Shown here piece after piece: positions 38,301 through 53,300 of a stretch of 64,000 nucleotides of DNA. Under the pieces are notes generated by a model. It ran no database searches. It saw nothing but the letters and a program-made list of their open reading frames with translations, and was not told the DNA's origin. A program made the translations under genes and the position numbers. The stretch spans positions 1,635,396-1,699,395 of the forward strand of contig SSBO01000003.1 of the NCBI GenBank assembly GCA_005281725.1. Direction: 5' to 3'. The number at the start of each line of letters is the position of its first letter. Position 1 is the stretch's first letter. This stretch comes from Wuchereria bancrofti. Taxonomy: Eukaryota > Nematoda > Chromadorea > Rhabditida > Onchocercidae.

Positions 38301-41300
38301 ATAGCATCTGTTTCGATCTGGTGAAGGAAGAAATTCATCTCTTGAGTTAGTTCGGTTCAGTTAGACGTTCGTCTAGACCTGAACTGAAGCTCCAGGGACT
38401 TTTAACCAATACTTAAAATTTGATTGATTTCAGTTGTGCTTTTTTTCCATCCTATCTGAATGGATTTTTCTGGCATATAGTTATGTTTCGTTCGCGTACC
38501 AAACGGAATTTTTTACATTTTATTAATTATTAGTCCGTAAATGTGTCATGAATGTTAGGATTGTTCATAACAGCGTTTTCCTCGAGGAGTGATTACAATT
38601 ATGATATACATGTTGTTAATAATGCTAAACATGGTGATGCAGTCATAATTCCTCGCAATACTTAGTCTGTTTACTACTGTAGTAATTTTCTCCTTTTTAA
38701 AACATTTTTTTGAGCTGGAAGAATGACCGTTCAAAAACAAACTGTTTTGAAGAAATCTTACAGTACATGTTCGTCCCATTTCTTTATGAATCCAGGGCAT
38801 TTTCAGCAGTTTTAAAATTAAAATCGACGATGTAGCTGTAAAATTATTAATAGCATGTTATTTTTACATTCAAGAAAATAAATTTCATGCAGTTGTAAGA
38901 CTTTCAAATCTCTATTAATGGTTGCGATACTTATATTTATCCTGGAAAGCAAATTGGGAAAAAAACAAATCTGATCTTATCTATCATCGATTGTGTTCAC
39001 AAACTACAAGCAGATGTCTGTGTAGAAGTAAAATGAATATAGGTAAATTTTAACATCGCGATGTGAATAATCTATGACATCATCTAAGTATACCATTTAC
39101 GTCATTTTTCTTTACAGTGTCATCTAACCTTACAGTTTTGGCAATTATGAATTCATCCAATCTAGTTGCTGAATGTTTACGTTTTTAAAAGGAGTTGTTC
39201 CTTTTTTGATAGTGAGCTATTCTTTTGATTACATGTGTCCTCGGAATGTCTTTCTACCACAGCTGAGGAGAAGTAGAAATTACATTTGCTGAGTCGTATG
39301 GTATCTTCTGGCTTAATGCGAGGCAACGGAAATGAATATCGTGAAAGGTAATTCATTTGGTTGTGCATGCATTTAACGAGAGAACGTCAGTGATGGCAGT
39401 TTGAACTGTCTACAGATGAATAAGCATTTAGAGAAAAGGGGAGATACAAAACCCTTGAGGCGATCGTTGCTTTCATTTTTCCAGGAGTATTCGTTTTTTT
39501 CGATCCTCATCATCATTTTTATTATTTCAGATTAGTTTCATCTTGTTCTCAATTCTTGCCTTAAAGTTTTTTTCTTCCTTTTTCTCAAATATAGAGTTCC
39601 ATCCTTCCGTTCATTCTCAGTTTTGGGGAATTCATTCATCTTTACCGATTTTTTTCGCTTTCACTTTTCCGTGTGTTATTCGTTACCTAACGTTGTTTTG
39701 AATTTATATGATAATAAAAGGCTTACCAACTTTATCATCTCTCATTTAATGAACTTAGATGTTTAGTTCGAGTTAATCTACTAAGATATGGTGCATGCAT
39801 TTACTTCACTAAGAAATTTCCTGTTGCTCTTGCGCATAGGAAAGAGTACTTTATTTAGCAAAAGAGCTCTGAAGAAGTTAGTGGAACCTAAGTTTCAATT
39901 CAATGTGGATAGAGAGTATAAGTGTTTAAAATCTTCTGAATGGGAAGCATATGATTATTACAACTATTTATTTAAAGTCCGTCGTGTTTTAGATATTACA
40001 TGGCACACTAACTTGATTATTGAGAAATAATGTGAGTGAGAGGGATGGATAATTTATTGTAAATGAAATATTTGCAGAATAGTAATACTTTTCTTTCACT
40101 GTATTTATACTGTTTTTATAGATATGAGCACTATATCAGTTTTGGATTCTGCGGTATTAATTGTTCTGTACCTTTTGAAAATTAGAAAAATAGTAGTTTG
40201 TTTCAATCCATCGTCATGATAATAGGCCATTTGACACAAATTTATGAGAAGTGGGAACTACTGTTATAATACAACAGAGTGGTTATCCTCGAAAATGAAA
40301 TTGGCCAGACTATCTTGTTAACTTGATGAAGCGGAGTATCGTCACTAATTGTTATTTTACTAATTTGTCTAACTTCGTAAATTTACCAGACCTTTTATAG
40401 TAATTACTTCTCTTTGTTATCATTAGGATTATGCTCTTATCGAAGTGAAATATAGCAGCAGAATGTGTTGTCAGTTGTCACTCCTTTTAAATCTATTCGT
40501 TACTTAAGCTTTAACAACTATTTTCTCAATCTTTTGAAGCTTTCTATAAGGAGAATTTTCTTATTTCTTCTGCTTCATATCATTATATCTTTTATTAACA
40601 TAAATCAATGAATTATTTCGAATTACGGGTTTTTTTTCAAAAAGTTTTGACTATTTTGATATGTCGTAAAATGATGGCAAACATTTATCGGAAAATTGTT
40701 AGTGCTCTAATCTTTCCTACACTGTCTCTGTACTCTACTTCATTTGTTATGCTTTGCTGTAACGAAGTTAGTTAAATTTGTACTAAAGTTATTCAAGTTT
40801 TTGAATTTAAATATGAAAAAATTTCCGAAAGGTTTGGATAAAGCTCTGACAATACTCGAGTCTATAACAATTAGTCCCTCCTAATATAAAATTTTGAAAC
40901 TCCTGCTTTTGCATAGGTTGAAAAATGCCGGATGTGAGACAAAGCAAAGATAGGACAACTGACGAGAGTAGAAAATAGTTTTTGAATAAGAAATTTTGAA
41001 ATTCTTTCTAACAAATTAAAGAAGAATTTTGCTTTTTCAGGACGGAAGGGTAAGTCCGTTTTAATCGAATTTAAGATTTTTTTGCTAATTTTTCGTATAA
41101 AATTCATGCTTATTTTTTCACTTAGTTTTAATTAAAGTGGAAATATAAAGTTAAATTATTCCCATCTTTTTACTGGTTGTTATGAAAAAAGCTGATTATT
41201 TTGACTTTTTTTTCATAGCATCGAACTCTGTAATGACGTAGTATGTACGGATAAATTTCGATCCGAGGTCGGGGAGATTTGGCTGAACTCTCTGTGGATA

Positions 41301-44300
41301 GAGGAATCTGCTTGCTTAAACATTCCATCGGGGATATCGACGGTGTTTTCCGATGTTTTTTTCAGGCACTTTGTCAGAGGGTAGTGATAAAGTTTTTTCA
41401 GAACAAGTCTTTTCCAGAAGGAAATTTCAAAGGATGTTAGAATCGAAAATTGTCATGTAATTTGGCTGCAGTAGGATAGATTTTTTATTACTTCGATTAT
41501 TTAATTGTCTTCAGTTAAAGCTAATTTAAATACAAGAAAAGTAGTTTTGAAGATTATTTTACAAGTATAAATATTAGATCCTCCTGCATCCTCTTCATCC
41601 TCTTTTTGTGTTTGTTTGTTTTTTCGTTTTTTAAATAATGTCTAATTTCTAATCATTCCTTTTTTTGTTTACAGTTTTTGGAAAAGTTGTCGTAATTTAG
41701 TCAGCGATTTTCATTCGTTCGTATGATTAAGGCCAAAATACATGACTGCACTGCTGTATTGATGAAGTGCTATTCGTCAGCTTTTTTTAACATTGCTATA
41801 ATGTTTTTTCTATAGAATTTTACAAGTTTCTGAGGAACGGTGCTTTCTTATTATGCAAAATCAATAAGATTGCTTACATGCAGGCTGCATTTTATATCAG
41901 CAGAATTACATGTCATGCTAAAATTATGCAAATTTGAAAAATAATTTCAAACGATTAATTTTCGAAGGTAATTGATGGACAAAATGTAGTCGTAATAGTG
42001 CGGCAGTTAGCATTTAAGCGTGTTGAACATATATATATTTATTTATTTGAGCATGTTATTTTGATTTTTTTTAATGTTTTTTTATTTCTCTCAGAACCTG
42101 CTTTTTTTCTCTCATTTTAAAAGTTGTAATTTAAGTTCTATTAATATCATTATAACAGTTAGGATACCTTTGTTTAAAAACCATTTTACTATCAAAAAAC
42201 CGATGTGTTTATCTATATTACTTACCATGCACCTTTACCCGAAGCATTTCTGACTAAATAAGAGTTATAAGAAGTGTCATGAGAATTGAGACTTAGCTTC
42301 CATGCATGAATCATTGAATTAATAATTTATAACTTTGTATGTGTTTAAGTATTCATCACGAGGAGGCTTCTAGAGAGGGTATTTTAGAAAACAATGTCAG
42401 TAATAAGATTTCATTTGAAATTATTCGGCGTTTGATTTTGAGATTTGGTTAATATATTTTTCCTTTAATGGAAATGAACTTGTGATGTATAAATGTTCTG
42501 GGGCGAAAATTATTGTAGCCTAGAAAGTTGTTGTTCTGAGGTGCCTCATGCGCGATTTATGTCAGACAACAGTTGAAATGATGCATCGATTGATACATTT
42601 TCTTTATTCTTTGGTATATTTTACATAAAAGGAAAACTTTTCTGGGGAAAAAACACATTCCAGAATTCGTCCCGATAAGTTCCTCTCTACATGTGTGTGT
42701 ATGCACATGTTTTCAAGCGGAGGAGGCATTTGACTACCATCAAATGCATTGAATATATGAAAATAGAGTGGAACGAGGGATAGAACGTTGAATTGCCCTT
42801 CTCAAAAATTGGTTTTTGCTACTGCTGCTTTCCTTGCAACTATTTACAGATAACCACTTACTCTCTATAAAAGGCTGCTGTTTTTATTCATTTTTTTCAA
42901 CTTGAATAAATCAATAACTATAAATTATGAAGTGATCCTAAAGGAATCAATAGTCATAACTAATCATGACAGCTGCTATTCCTGTTTTTATAATTACGTT
43001 TACTTTGTCACTTAATTTACATTTAAAGACACAAATTGAATCGCTTTTTGATATTCCAATTAAAATACCGGAAATTAATTCTACTTTTTATATGAAGTGA
43101 ATTTCTTGAAATATTCTTCTCATAGAAATGAGTAATTAAGTAAGCTTTTAGCACTTAGTAAATGTTTCCGAACAAAGTACTTTTTAGAAATGACAAAATC
43201 GATATCAGAAATTTTCTTCGTTTCACATCAAAATATATGAAATATAAAATTAAATTGAAATTTGGAGATGTTTGCGATGTTAATGTAGTCATCAGTATTT
43301 TGTGCAACAAGCTTGTTTTGATTTTCTCGAGATTTCTCTTACGAATAATTTCCCGTAACTTTTTTTTATTGCTCTAAACAGTAATTTAGAAGAATCGTGA
43401 AAATAGATAAGTTATAACTACGAATATAAGTTATATATTTATTTAGTTATGGCATTCTGCTAGAATGATTATCATATATTGGTTCTAATTTGAATCTGAA
43501 TTTAGAAATTCGAAAATAATTTTTAGAGAAAATAAGTCCACGAGTAGATAGGTTTTGCTTTTTGGACAACTCATTGATTTTTTCAAGAGAAAACTAATTT
43601 CTGAAATTATTTTAGTGGAATCAAATTTTAGAAATGAAAGATTCCAGAAAGTGTTGTTCCAAAAAAAAACATTAGATTTAATAAACATAGGAACTGTCTT
43701 TGGTTGTCATTCGATGTCACTTCATTGCTTTCTCTTTATTCCTTTGTGACTTATTAATTGCAAGTTGCAATTTGTTTCAGATCGTACTTAACTCCAATAG
43801 CATTACGACATAATACTTTATCATCTTGTAAGGAAACCGGAACTAGCAGTACATACGATATTGGTAGTGGCGATATCAGTAGTGGCAATAGCAGTGAGAG
43901 ACTTTGTACAGCTCCAACAAAATATTATCATAACAACGTGACGACATCGATTACCATTCCCTACAACATCACTCATTCAAAACAGTCCTCAGCAGTTGTA
44001 CTGCAGAATGCTCAGAAGGTATTACAATTTTTGAAATCGAACCATTTTGTAACAAAAACCAACTCCTTGCATTTTCTTTCTTTATGCAAGAAGTTTTAAG
44101 TTGTAATTAACGCTCATAAATGCTTCATTCTTTCATTACTTATGCACTTATTACATGCAAGAAAATTTTCGCCTGATAGGTTATTTTAAGTATTAAGTGG
44201 TGAATGAAAACCTTCAACTAGAAAACTTAGTAAAGTCCACGACTGCTGTTTTCATTATTTAGAATCCTCAAAAAAATGTGTAGATTTAAAACAGTTCTAA

Positions 44301-47300
44301 TTTTTCGAAAACACTACAGTTTTACCATAATTGGAACTTTGAAACATTACACTTTTTTTTGAGTGGATAAACATTTTTTTTTTTTGAATGGTTCACTTTT
44401 TGAATGGATAAAGACGAGGAATTGAGATTGACCATTTCAGATTTATTGCACTCCGGACTAGGATAGTACTTTATTTGGTAAATGTTATGGAAATATCCAT
44501 TTGTTTTCTTAGTTTTTTTTTTTTTTTTTTTCAGGAAACTAATAAAGTAGCGGTCGGAGTGGTAACATTTAAACAAAAAAAGCATCTCATAAGAGGATCT
44601 CATCCATTCGTGATGACACAGCCAACCGACTGCTCTCAAAGCGCCTGCCTATCTCAAAGTTTGTTTTCATTTCCTTTTTCTGAAATTGATATATATATAT
44701 ATATATATGTTTCTGGTAATTTGTTTGGTACCTCCTCTTTTAGCGACACTTTTGTAGCATGTGTCATCTTTGGCTGTGGCAGCAAAGTTTTTAGTGTATT
44801 CAGAAAGTGCGGCAATGTGGAGGGAGGGGAGGAGATGCCTAGAGATTGTTGAAATTTGAAGATATGAAAAAAAGAAATCTAAACTTGAATCTTTTCCACA
44901 AAACACTGGAGTAGATAAAGATTGAATCATTTAAATAAAAAAGAAATCTACTAAATGTATTTTTTGGAAAATGTCATTAAGCACATATGTCGAGGTAAGC
45001 AAAAATGTGAATAATTAAAGCAGTGAAGGGAAGCAGAAATAAAGAATGGGCATAATAGGAATTTTACTAGCTTGATTTTATTTTAATGCACTTCATTCAA
45101 ATCAGAACCTGTTTAAAAGCAATATGTCAAGGTAAATTAGGAGTGCTGTTGAACTTGAAACTTGGTCAACACATAAATTTCTAAGGTATCTAGAGTGCAT
45201 TACCTTAGCTGTTTGGATAAAATTGTGAAAAATAAATGAATGAGTGAAACCGATTGTATGACGAAGTAATTCATCTATAAATAAATTCCGAATTGAAGTA
45301 AACAGCGCAGACGAAAACATAATATTTTCCCCAACATATCAGTTTTCAAATTAAATTATAAAATTTATCCTGCGAAGAAAGCTTTGTAGCGATGTTATAC
45401 GTTAGTTTCTTATGTTTTATGGATAGCAAGCTGGTAAGCACGAGTTGGATGAAATAGGTGATTTATTCCTTGAACATGGCTAAAATTTTATAGTTTGAAG
45501 TGTAGAGTTCTATTTGGTCAAAAGTCATGTATTTCTCATTATCTAACGCTTCCATTGCATTACTTTTCTTCTTTTAGATCTTCTACCTCCAATTCATGAA
45601 ACACTAACGTCATTTCGTCAGCCTTCGTCTTTATTGAATGACATGATGCTTCCTGGAAGTCATCGCCATCATCTTCAAAATCAGATGACATCAACGGATG
45701 TGGAACGATCTCTTGATAATTTCGAACGAAGCCAACAACACGTCACTGCACAACCATCTGGTACATCAAAAAATACAACTGTCATGCAGGATGTTTGTTC
45801 CGGCGGTAGTAGTGATGCTGATAATAGCGATACAATATACACTCAGCAACAAATTACGGCGATGGATGCTGATTGTATGTACAATCGACGACAGCAGCTT
45901 GCTGCAGTGGAACAACCTAATACTATGAATGCGTATCATCAAGGTTCGTATACTGTTTTTTATGTAGTAATTGTCGTTGACCTTTGATCCCTTTTGTACT
46001 CTATGTAAGTTAACTTGATCCTTTCTGTATTGCATGTGTGCTTTAATTACATTATCGGTGACTACATTATCAGATCATTACAAATTTCAATATAAGCAAC
46101 ATAAGTATTTGCTTGTAGTGATCATTATTTTGTATACGGCTGGACTGTACAGTCTACAATATATTTTTTGAAGAGACTAAATTTTATTTAAATTTACTTA
46201 CCATATTCAAACTTTCGAAGGATGAATATGCGAACTGTTTTAAAAGCAATTATTCTTTCCGATTATTAACGAAAAGTCATTTAATTTGTTAACATCGGTT
46301 CGTTTGGATATTTACTATTTTTTCTTTTAACTTCAAATTTCAATTTATTGAAAAAAAGGGATCTATTATAGTAAGTTCTCAGTTCTTTCTATTTTCTACT
46401 TTATGATACATACTGGTTGAAATAGGTGCCGCTGGTGAAGTAAGATTAACTAGTCAGACTAAACTGCATTTCTCATGAAATTTATTAATTCCTTTTTAAC
46501 GAATTTGAAGCGTATTATTTTTTTTTCTTTAAATATGGAATCAAGATTTGTAAATACGGAATCAAGATTTTCTTTTCAAGGCAATTTTCAAATTTTTTTC
46601 CATATATATATATATATAATGCAACGTAACCGCATTGCAGACTTAACAGCGGAATTGATACCAGTGACCACCATTGCCAGTAATAATGATCGTTCTGATG
46701 AACAACACTATTATACAGCAACGACTGGCTCGCGTCCTCAGCAACATTTTATACATAATAATTACACTCCATCCGGTCTTTGTAAGTTCTAAATTCGTGA
46801 ATTTTCAAAAAATTTTCACATGTCGAATTAAAGAATAGACTGGGGGAAAATTATCATATAATTCAATAAGTTCTATCATTTCTGGTTAGTCAGCATGATG
46901 TTATCAGCAATATTTGTGCAGAACACTGCGATGTATGTTCGAAAAAGAAGTGGAATTATATATTATTTTGTTTCATTTGTTTAAAGCTAAGATTATTCTT
47001 TTTTTATATCTTGATGGAAGATGCTTCTTAAGAAATGAAACTGTACTGTAATAATTTTTGCGAGTGCAGTATGGGATATTGGCAATGACAGCTTTATTGA
47101 TTTTTCTGTTCTATAAACTGAAACATACCTTAAAAATGATGGAGCAATTTAAATATGTAGTAATAGCCTTTTCTAAGTATGCTTATTGCTTACACACCTC
47201 ATTTGATTTCGCGTCTATCTTAAATTAATTCTCAGTTTCTAAAAGATATATTTATATTTTCTGAACTTTTACACTGTTTTTAAAGATTTGGGGAGTTATT

Positions 47301-50300
47301 TGCTGCAGGCATATCAGATATAATCTCATTATTCATCCCCTCTGTGGAAAGAGGAGATAGAATAGTCTTTTTGATCTGATTCTGGTTCTGTTTCATTGTT
47401 GCATTTGGCAAAATAATGCAATACTTTGGTTTTTCTATAATTAATTTTGTTTTAGTTGTTGTTTCATTTAACAGTCAGCTATGATTTCCTTTCGTTTTTC
47501 GTGATTGAAAGTTGTGGGTGGTTTTTATTCTCGTTTATTTCTTCCAATTTGTACATTTTCCACCAAACAGTTACTGATAGCCTCAGACGTGGGTGATTAC
47601 TCTCTACATTAATTGTTGAGTGCTTGGGAAAATATTCGGAATTTTTACAAGTTTTACTGTTTGTATATTTATCTACTTGCGGCTAGTTGGTGTTATAAAA
47701 AGTCTGGATATCTTACCTGTCTTAAAAATAGTATTGTTTGTATTGCAACATATCCTTTATATTGACAGTAGTTTAATAGTTTTTAATAAATTTATGAATA
47801 ACTAATGAGGCTGTGAATTTTGAGGACTTTGAGATTAGCTCCTTCTAAAGATATTCGCGATTACCGGCCAGTCTCAATTCATGGAAGAGATCGGAAATAT
47901 TCACTGTGGTCTATTTAACGGGTTTTTACTTTACATTTCTGTGCATTTCAGCTGCTGAATATGCAAGAAGTGATGTTGACCTTTCAGATGGATATTTCCG
48001 GATGTATCCGGGGATCATTAATTGATGTAGCAGTGGTTGGAGTGAATAACTGGGCAGTAGTTGGAGTGGATAACTGCTGGAATGGTAAATTCATCACCAT
48101 GGTGATAAGGAACGTAGGGGTTGTTAATATCTGTTAGTATTAGTTATCATTTTTTACTTCTAACGGGCTAAAGATTTATGAATATCTAAATTCTTGATTA
48201 CTTCATTTTTTTGGAGCTTTTTCCAAAAAGTGATCCTTCTGAATCTTATAATATTGCCCTTTTCACTAGTCAGTATTTGACACCGTAAAGTATTGCGTCA
48301 GATATAGTATGGTAAGAAGAACTGTGACGAGTGGCAATTATAACATGTATTTTAGATTGCAGTAGGTTCTGAAGAATTATCAGTTATCGTCTCGATACTT
48401 CGAAGTAATACTGGGAATATTTTTACTGAAGGAAGGAAAAATTAATGAGGAGTTAGTACTAGAGAAGGTAACAACATGAGTTGGTTGGCTAGGTGTTTTT
48501 TTATATATCTTTCAGAAAACAAATTTTGCAATAATACGATGTTGTGAGCTTAATTTTCAAGTTTTTGGAATTGTCATCATTTCTTATCATCTCTTCCACA
48601 TAATTTCTGAAACTATTGATACGTTCTTTAATTCATCTGGAATACAGATACTTATGATCATGGAGTAGTCATGACATGTTCTGCTATTTGTTGTCCTCAT
48701 TGCTGTCGACTTCTGTGATCTACGTAAATTTATTCTTTATTTCAGCTCAGCAGCATCAGATGCTGACGAACACGCGAAATGCAGCAACATTGGCGGAAAA
48801 GTTACCTGGATTACAAAGACAAACTTGTCAATTTATCAATGCCACTGAAACTGATCATAGCAGTGGAGCAGGTGAAACTGATTTAAATTTTTTGTGATAT
48901 CAGCTCAAGTTGAGAAATGTTACGAATTTGTTGTTGCAGAAACATTTAACAGCACTGTACATGTGTAGAATACTGATAACAATTACATCTGATTTGAATG
49001 TCTGCATGTCCCATTTCGTGGACACTGCACTTAAATAATATAGGGTGTTGCGTATACGTGTTCTCTGTCATGTGACTAACTGCATTTAATTAGAATTCAA
49101 AACAATAAGTTATCGAGTAATCATCTGCAGGACCGTACATGGTAGTGAATCAGCAACAGTCTATTGGTACTTGTGATTATCTGAACACTAGTTTAAGCAA
49201 CGGTGGGAGCAATATCGACAGTGTGATACCATGTTCGAAAGGTACAGGTTCGTTGGTAACAAATGCAAAACATCTTGAACACTACATATAACCTGTATGC
49301 TTAGTAATGGTAGTACTAATGAAATGAATAAAGATATTGATGAAGATGGGACAAAACCTCAGCGTTATACACCAGCTTGCGGAATGTTATAAGGTCTGTA
49401 GCTGCTAGAGATTTGTCCGTTCGCTTATTGTGACTAATGCTGCTACCGTGTAAGGCCTGTGACCTTCTCAGGAGACCTTACTGTGCTATCAAAGATTTTG
49501 CCACAGTAAAATAATCTTCGCAATAATATTATTTGATTTTTATTAAACTTTAATATGTAGTTTGTTTTTGAAAGTGTGACGAGTAAGATATTTATAGTAG
49601 TAGATTGTTCTTTTTTGTGCTGAGAAGTGGTAGATGAACACTTAAAATGTGTCACGAATCGTGGATAAAATTCAGAGATGGGGAGCCTGTTCCTTCAATA
49701 AAAAGTAAAATTAGGTGCTGCACATTGAAGACAATCTTAATATCCGCAGAGTAATTTAAAATTCTGGGTTCTTTTTATTTTTTCTGCATTTGGTTTTCAG
49801 TTTTATCATTTGCCCTACATCTAATCTTTGTGTCCAGTGTATGTGAGATCTTCCTTTTTTATTACTTTTCTTCATAAAAGAGTTTGAATGAATGGAATTT
49901 AAGGATTAGTAATTTTTCTTAAATTTTATGCTATCCATTAGTTTGGGAATCGATTTTTTTCTTCTATCAAAGAAATGGTATTTATTTTCCTGGATTTGTT
50001 TGAAACAGCACCACTTCATGTGGTCAAACTTTATGTTGTGTTTTAAATTAGCTGATATAATTTTTGCATACTACTCATATCATTTCACTATGTTTTATCA
50101 TGATTTTGTTACGCTTATTCCGCTACTTCTCATGAAAGTAAAGCTGCTCAGTAGCATGAGTTATGGTATTATAGACTTAAAGTTAAATTAACTTTTGAAA
50201 ATGTACCACTTCTCATGAAATGATAATCCACATATCCCGCTGAAAATAGCCTACTTATATTCTGCTTATAAGCAAAAGTGGTAATTTTGACTGCAAGTAA

Positions 50301-53300
50301 TGAAAAGTGTTATCTGCAAGTAATGAATCATTGCGCTTCTGAAACAGTCGAAAAAAAATGAATTATGTGTAAATGAGTTACTGAAAGAGCAAGAACAAAC
50401 GTGATATCGACGTTATAGAAGAATATATTCAAAGTGGAATAGTTATATGGGTAAGCGGGATATTTCTTGTCCTTTCTGTTTGTTCCTGTCCATGTATTAC
50501 CATGAGAAATTCCATTTTATTTGCAACATTTTTGGAAACTTTATATCATGACGGAGTTTTTGTTCAACAAATTTATGCTTTCCTGAGTATATTTTAATAT
50601 GTAATTATATCATTGGAAATTTCTAGTACTTCTTGCTAAGTTAAATTTTTATTATTCAGCAACATAGCGATTAGGGCCACTCAGTTACTATATGTAAACA
50701 TTTTTTAAACAGTACGGATCATCGTTCCTACTACTGAACCAGGTAATTGCCAGTAAACTTGATATTAAGTTGTTTGCGGTATATGTTTTTATATATAATT
50801 CAACTAATAATGCGGAATGAGAATATGAACCTTTTTTCAACGTTAGATTTTCGGATGACAAGCAAGAAGAACTGAATTATTGTTTGACGAAAATTTTTCA
50901 TGCATCTTGCACAACGTAATAATCATTCAGAAATTTATACCATAATCTATTTCCTAAACTTTAAATCTTTAATGCTTTAATCATTCTTCATCCTCCATCA
51001 CCTTTCTTAATCAGTTGTTAGTTGGTTTTCATTTGTCATTAATTTGCGTAGCTTTGGCCTTGTTTCATTATTAATTTAAAGTTTTAATTTCTCCGTTCTG
51101 TCTTCTCTCCCCTCTTCTTTTTGCTTTGTTACCAGATAAAATAAGCGGGATTAGAGAAGAGATGGAAAGGAAATGGGGAGAAAAGGACGCAAAGTTGCAG
51201 ATGAAAGTAGTAATAACACATAATTTTCCGAAAATGCTATGGAAGCAATAAGCACATAATTTTCTGGAACTGCCAGCGTTGTTAGTAGCGTTGTTAGTGT
51301 TGGAGCGATAACCTGTAATATCGAGATTTTAGAAATGATGAAAGAAACATGTCATCCTTTACCTTCATTTTGACAAGATAGGTAATTTGAAATCTGCGAG
51401 ATTAAAAATGATGAGCTTTACTTTCCAATCTGTCCAGTTTTTATGCCGTGTTCATGTGTTTTATCAACCTGTCCGGGTGTTTATGCCACTTTAGTTTTCT
51501 TATTATAATTAGTTTTTTATTTGAAGTTTATAATGATGATTGAAGTTTGTTTATTAAGGTTTGTAATGATGAATCGAAACGTAGTATAGAGATTGATATT
51601 ATATAAAGCGTTGAGTATGAATAGGCATGTCTGAACGTGACCTGTTCCTTTTCATCATAGCATGCTCTTCGTTTATTGGAAGTTTCCACCAGATTAGCTC
51701 TTCTCTGGTTCTGTTACGTAGTTACTGTTTTTGTTTCACTAATTTTTAAGAATTTTCTACCATCCTAGAGGAGTCTCTCTGTTATTCTAATCTTTTTGAA
51801 TACATTTTCTTATGTTTGAGGGATTTATTTCTCTCTTTTTCCAACGGGAACTCATTCAATATTTTTCACGAGATTGTGCGGTATTTTAGGTGCGTTAGAA
51901 GTGAGCGATCCGGTAATAACGGGTCAGCGAACTTATTTGCTTGGTAGTACCAGTAACAATAGAAGCAATAACAATGGCAGCGGAAGGCAAATAGATACAA
52001 TGAATATGTCAAAAAATTATGATACCTCTTCAGGAAATAGCTATCAAGTGCAGCAGCATTATGTTCCTACGCGACCATCATTCAGGTCAGTGCATGTTTT
52101 AGCTCGTTTGAAATATTATCTTACCGTCGTGACTAGCATAGAACGAAGAGGTAATTCGAGACTTAGCAATGTATATCTTAAGAAACAGAAAGCGGTCGAA
52201 AAATTAATGCTTTGATTCAAGTAGCACTGCTACTTGTTGACGAAAGGTAAGGTCAGTTGGTCCGATTCCACTAGTGATCAAATGCATGGTTTGACTTAAG
52301 TTTCGTTTCTATTTAACGTATAAGCTTTATTTATTGCTGTTGCACTCAGTGCTCTCCTCTTGATGTATTTATTATACTAAGTTAAAAAGATGCAATAATT
52401 GTGCCAGCACTTTAAAGACAGTGCTCTTAAGACAGTAAAACACCAATATATGTTGTGTATAGAACGGCTGAGCCGTAGCATTCATGAGATGATGACGAAG
52501 GCGTTATGCAAAGAAAAATTTTTGTGAAAACGATTTTTTTTTTCGTAAACTCATCGGTTTCTGTTTCGTTGTGTAAATGTTTTTTATAAAATACAACACT
52601 GTAAAACGTCCTTTCCTCTGTCTCTTTTTCTTTCTCCATTCGATGTAGCAGTATTGTTTACATTTCGATTTATATTTTTTAGCTGACATCCCTTTCTTGC
52701 TTAGCTTTCAGTTCCCCTCAAAATTTTGTTCTTACTTATTTGGTGTGATTACTTCATTATCTCGATAGGCTATTATTGGAAGTATTTCAATAATAATTAA
52801 GATGTTTCAAAGAATAAGCGAAAGATTTTTTTTTTCAAAAATAATTCCACTGAGTTAAACAAAGGAAGACGATAGGATATATTCCAGTAATTCTAATGTT
52901 TATCCAGAATTTGAAGAGTTAATATTTCTAAGATGAACAAGAAGTAATCAAAACTGTAATTTACTTTTTAGAAATTTGAAAAAGAAGGAAAATTTTCTTT
53001 GAAATGTATTTTTCGTGAAAGTACAGTATATGTTATGCCTTTTAGATCATCAAATACAACTGAACGAAAGTCAAATCGTTCATCGTCCAAAAAAGAACCA
53101 ATGGATCCAAAGAATGTTGAAGAAGAAGTGGCTAGGTGTGTTTTTTCAATCTTTAATTTTATTTCCTTTTACAAATTAAGTTTGCTAAAATTTTCATTGC
53201 TTGAGTAATAATTTATGAGAAATGTTCCTCAAAATTATTTTTACAAGTTTTTTGTTGTTGTGGTCATAGGCTTATTCGATAGTAATGTGAGGGAGTATCA

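Larger units (their letters stand above)
29392..43780 (+). other. ~14.4-kb intron or upstream region of the zinc-finger gene
   Basis: Mostly AT-rich sequence. It holds a 26-bp tandem duplication (34175-34226), slightly more GC-rich unique sequence around 29.8-30.4 kb and 41.2-41.4 kb, and weak coding candidates listed separately (31875-32011, 36436-36742, 39788-40030, and minus-strand frames at 37994-39368). No recognised gene family. Confidence 0.4.

Noticed and set aside
47952..48084. Open segment after TTTCAG in a zinc-finger intron, ending at GTAAAT
   Set aside because: Open only in phase 0. The preceding exon (ending 46781) delivers phase 1, which gives an in-frame TGA here. The next exon at 48746 joins directly to 46781 in correct phase. 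The segment also contains a 24-bp tandem duplication.
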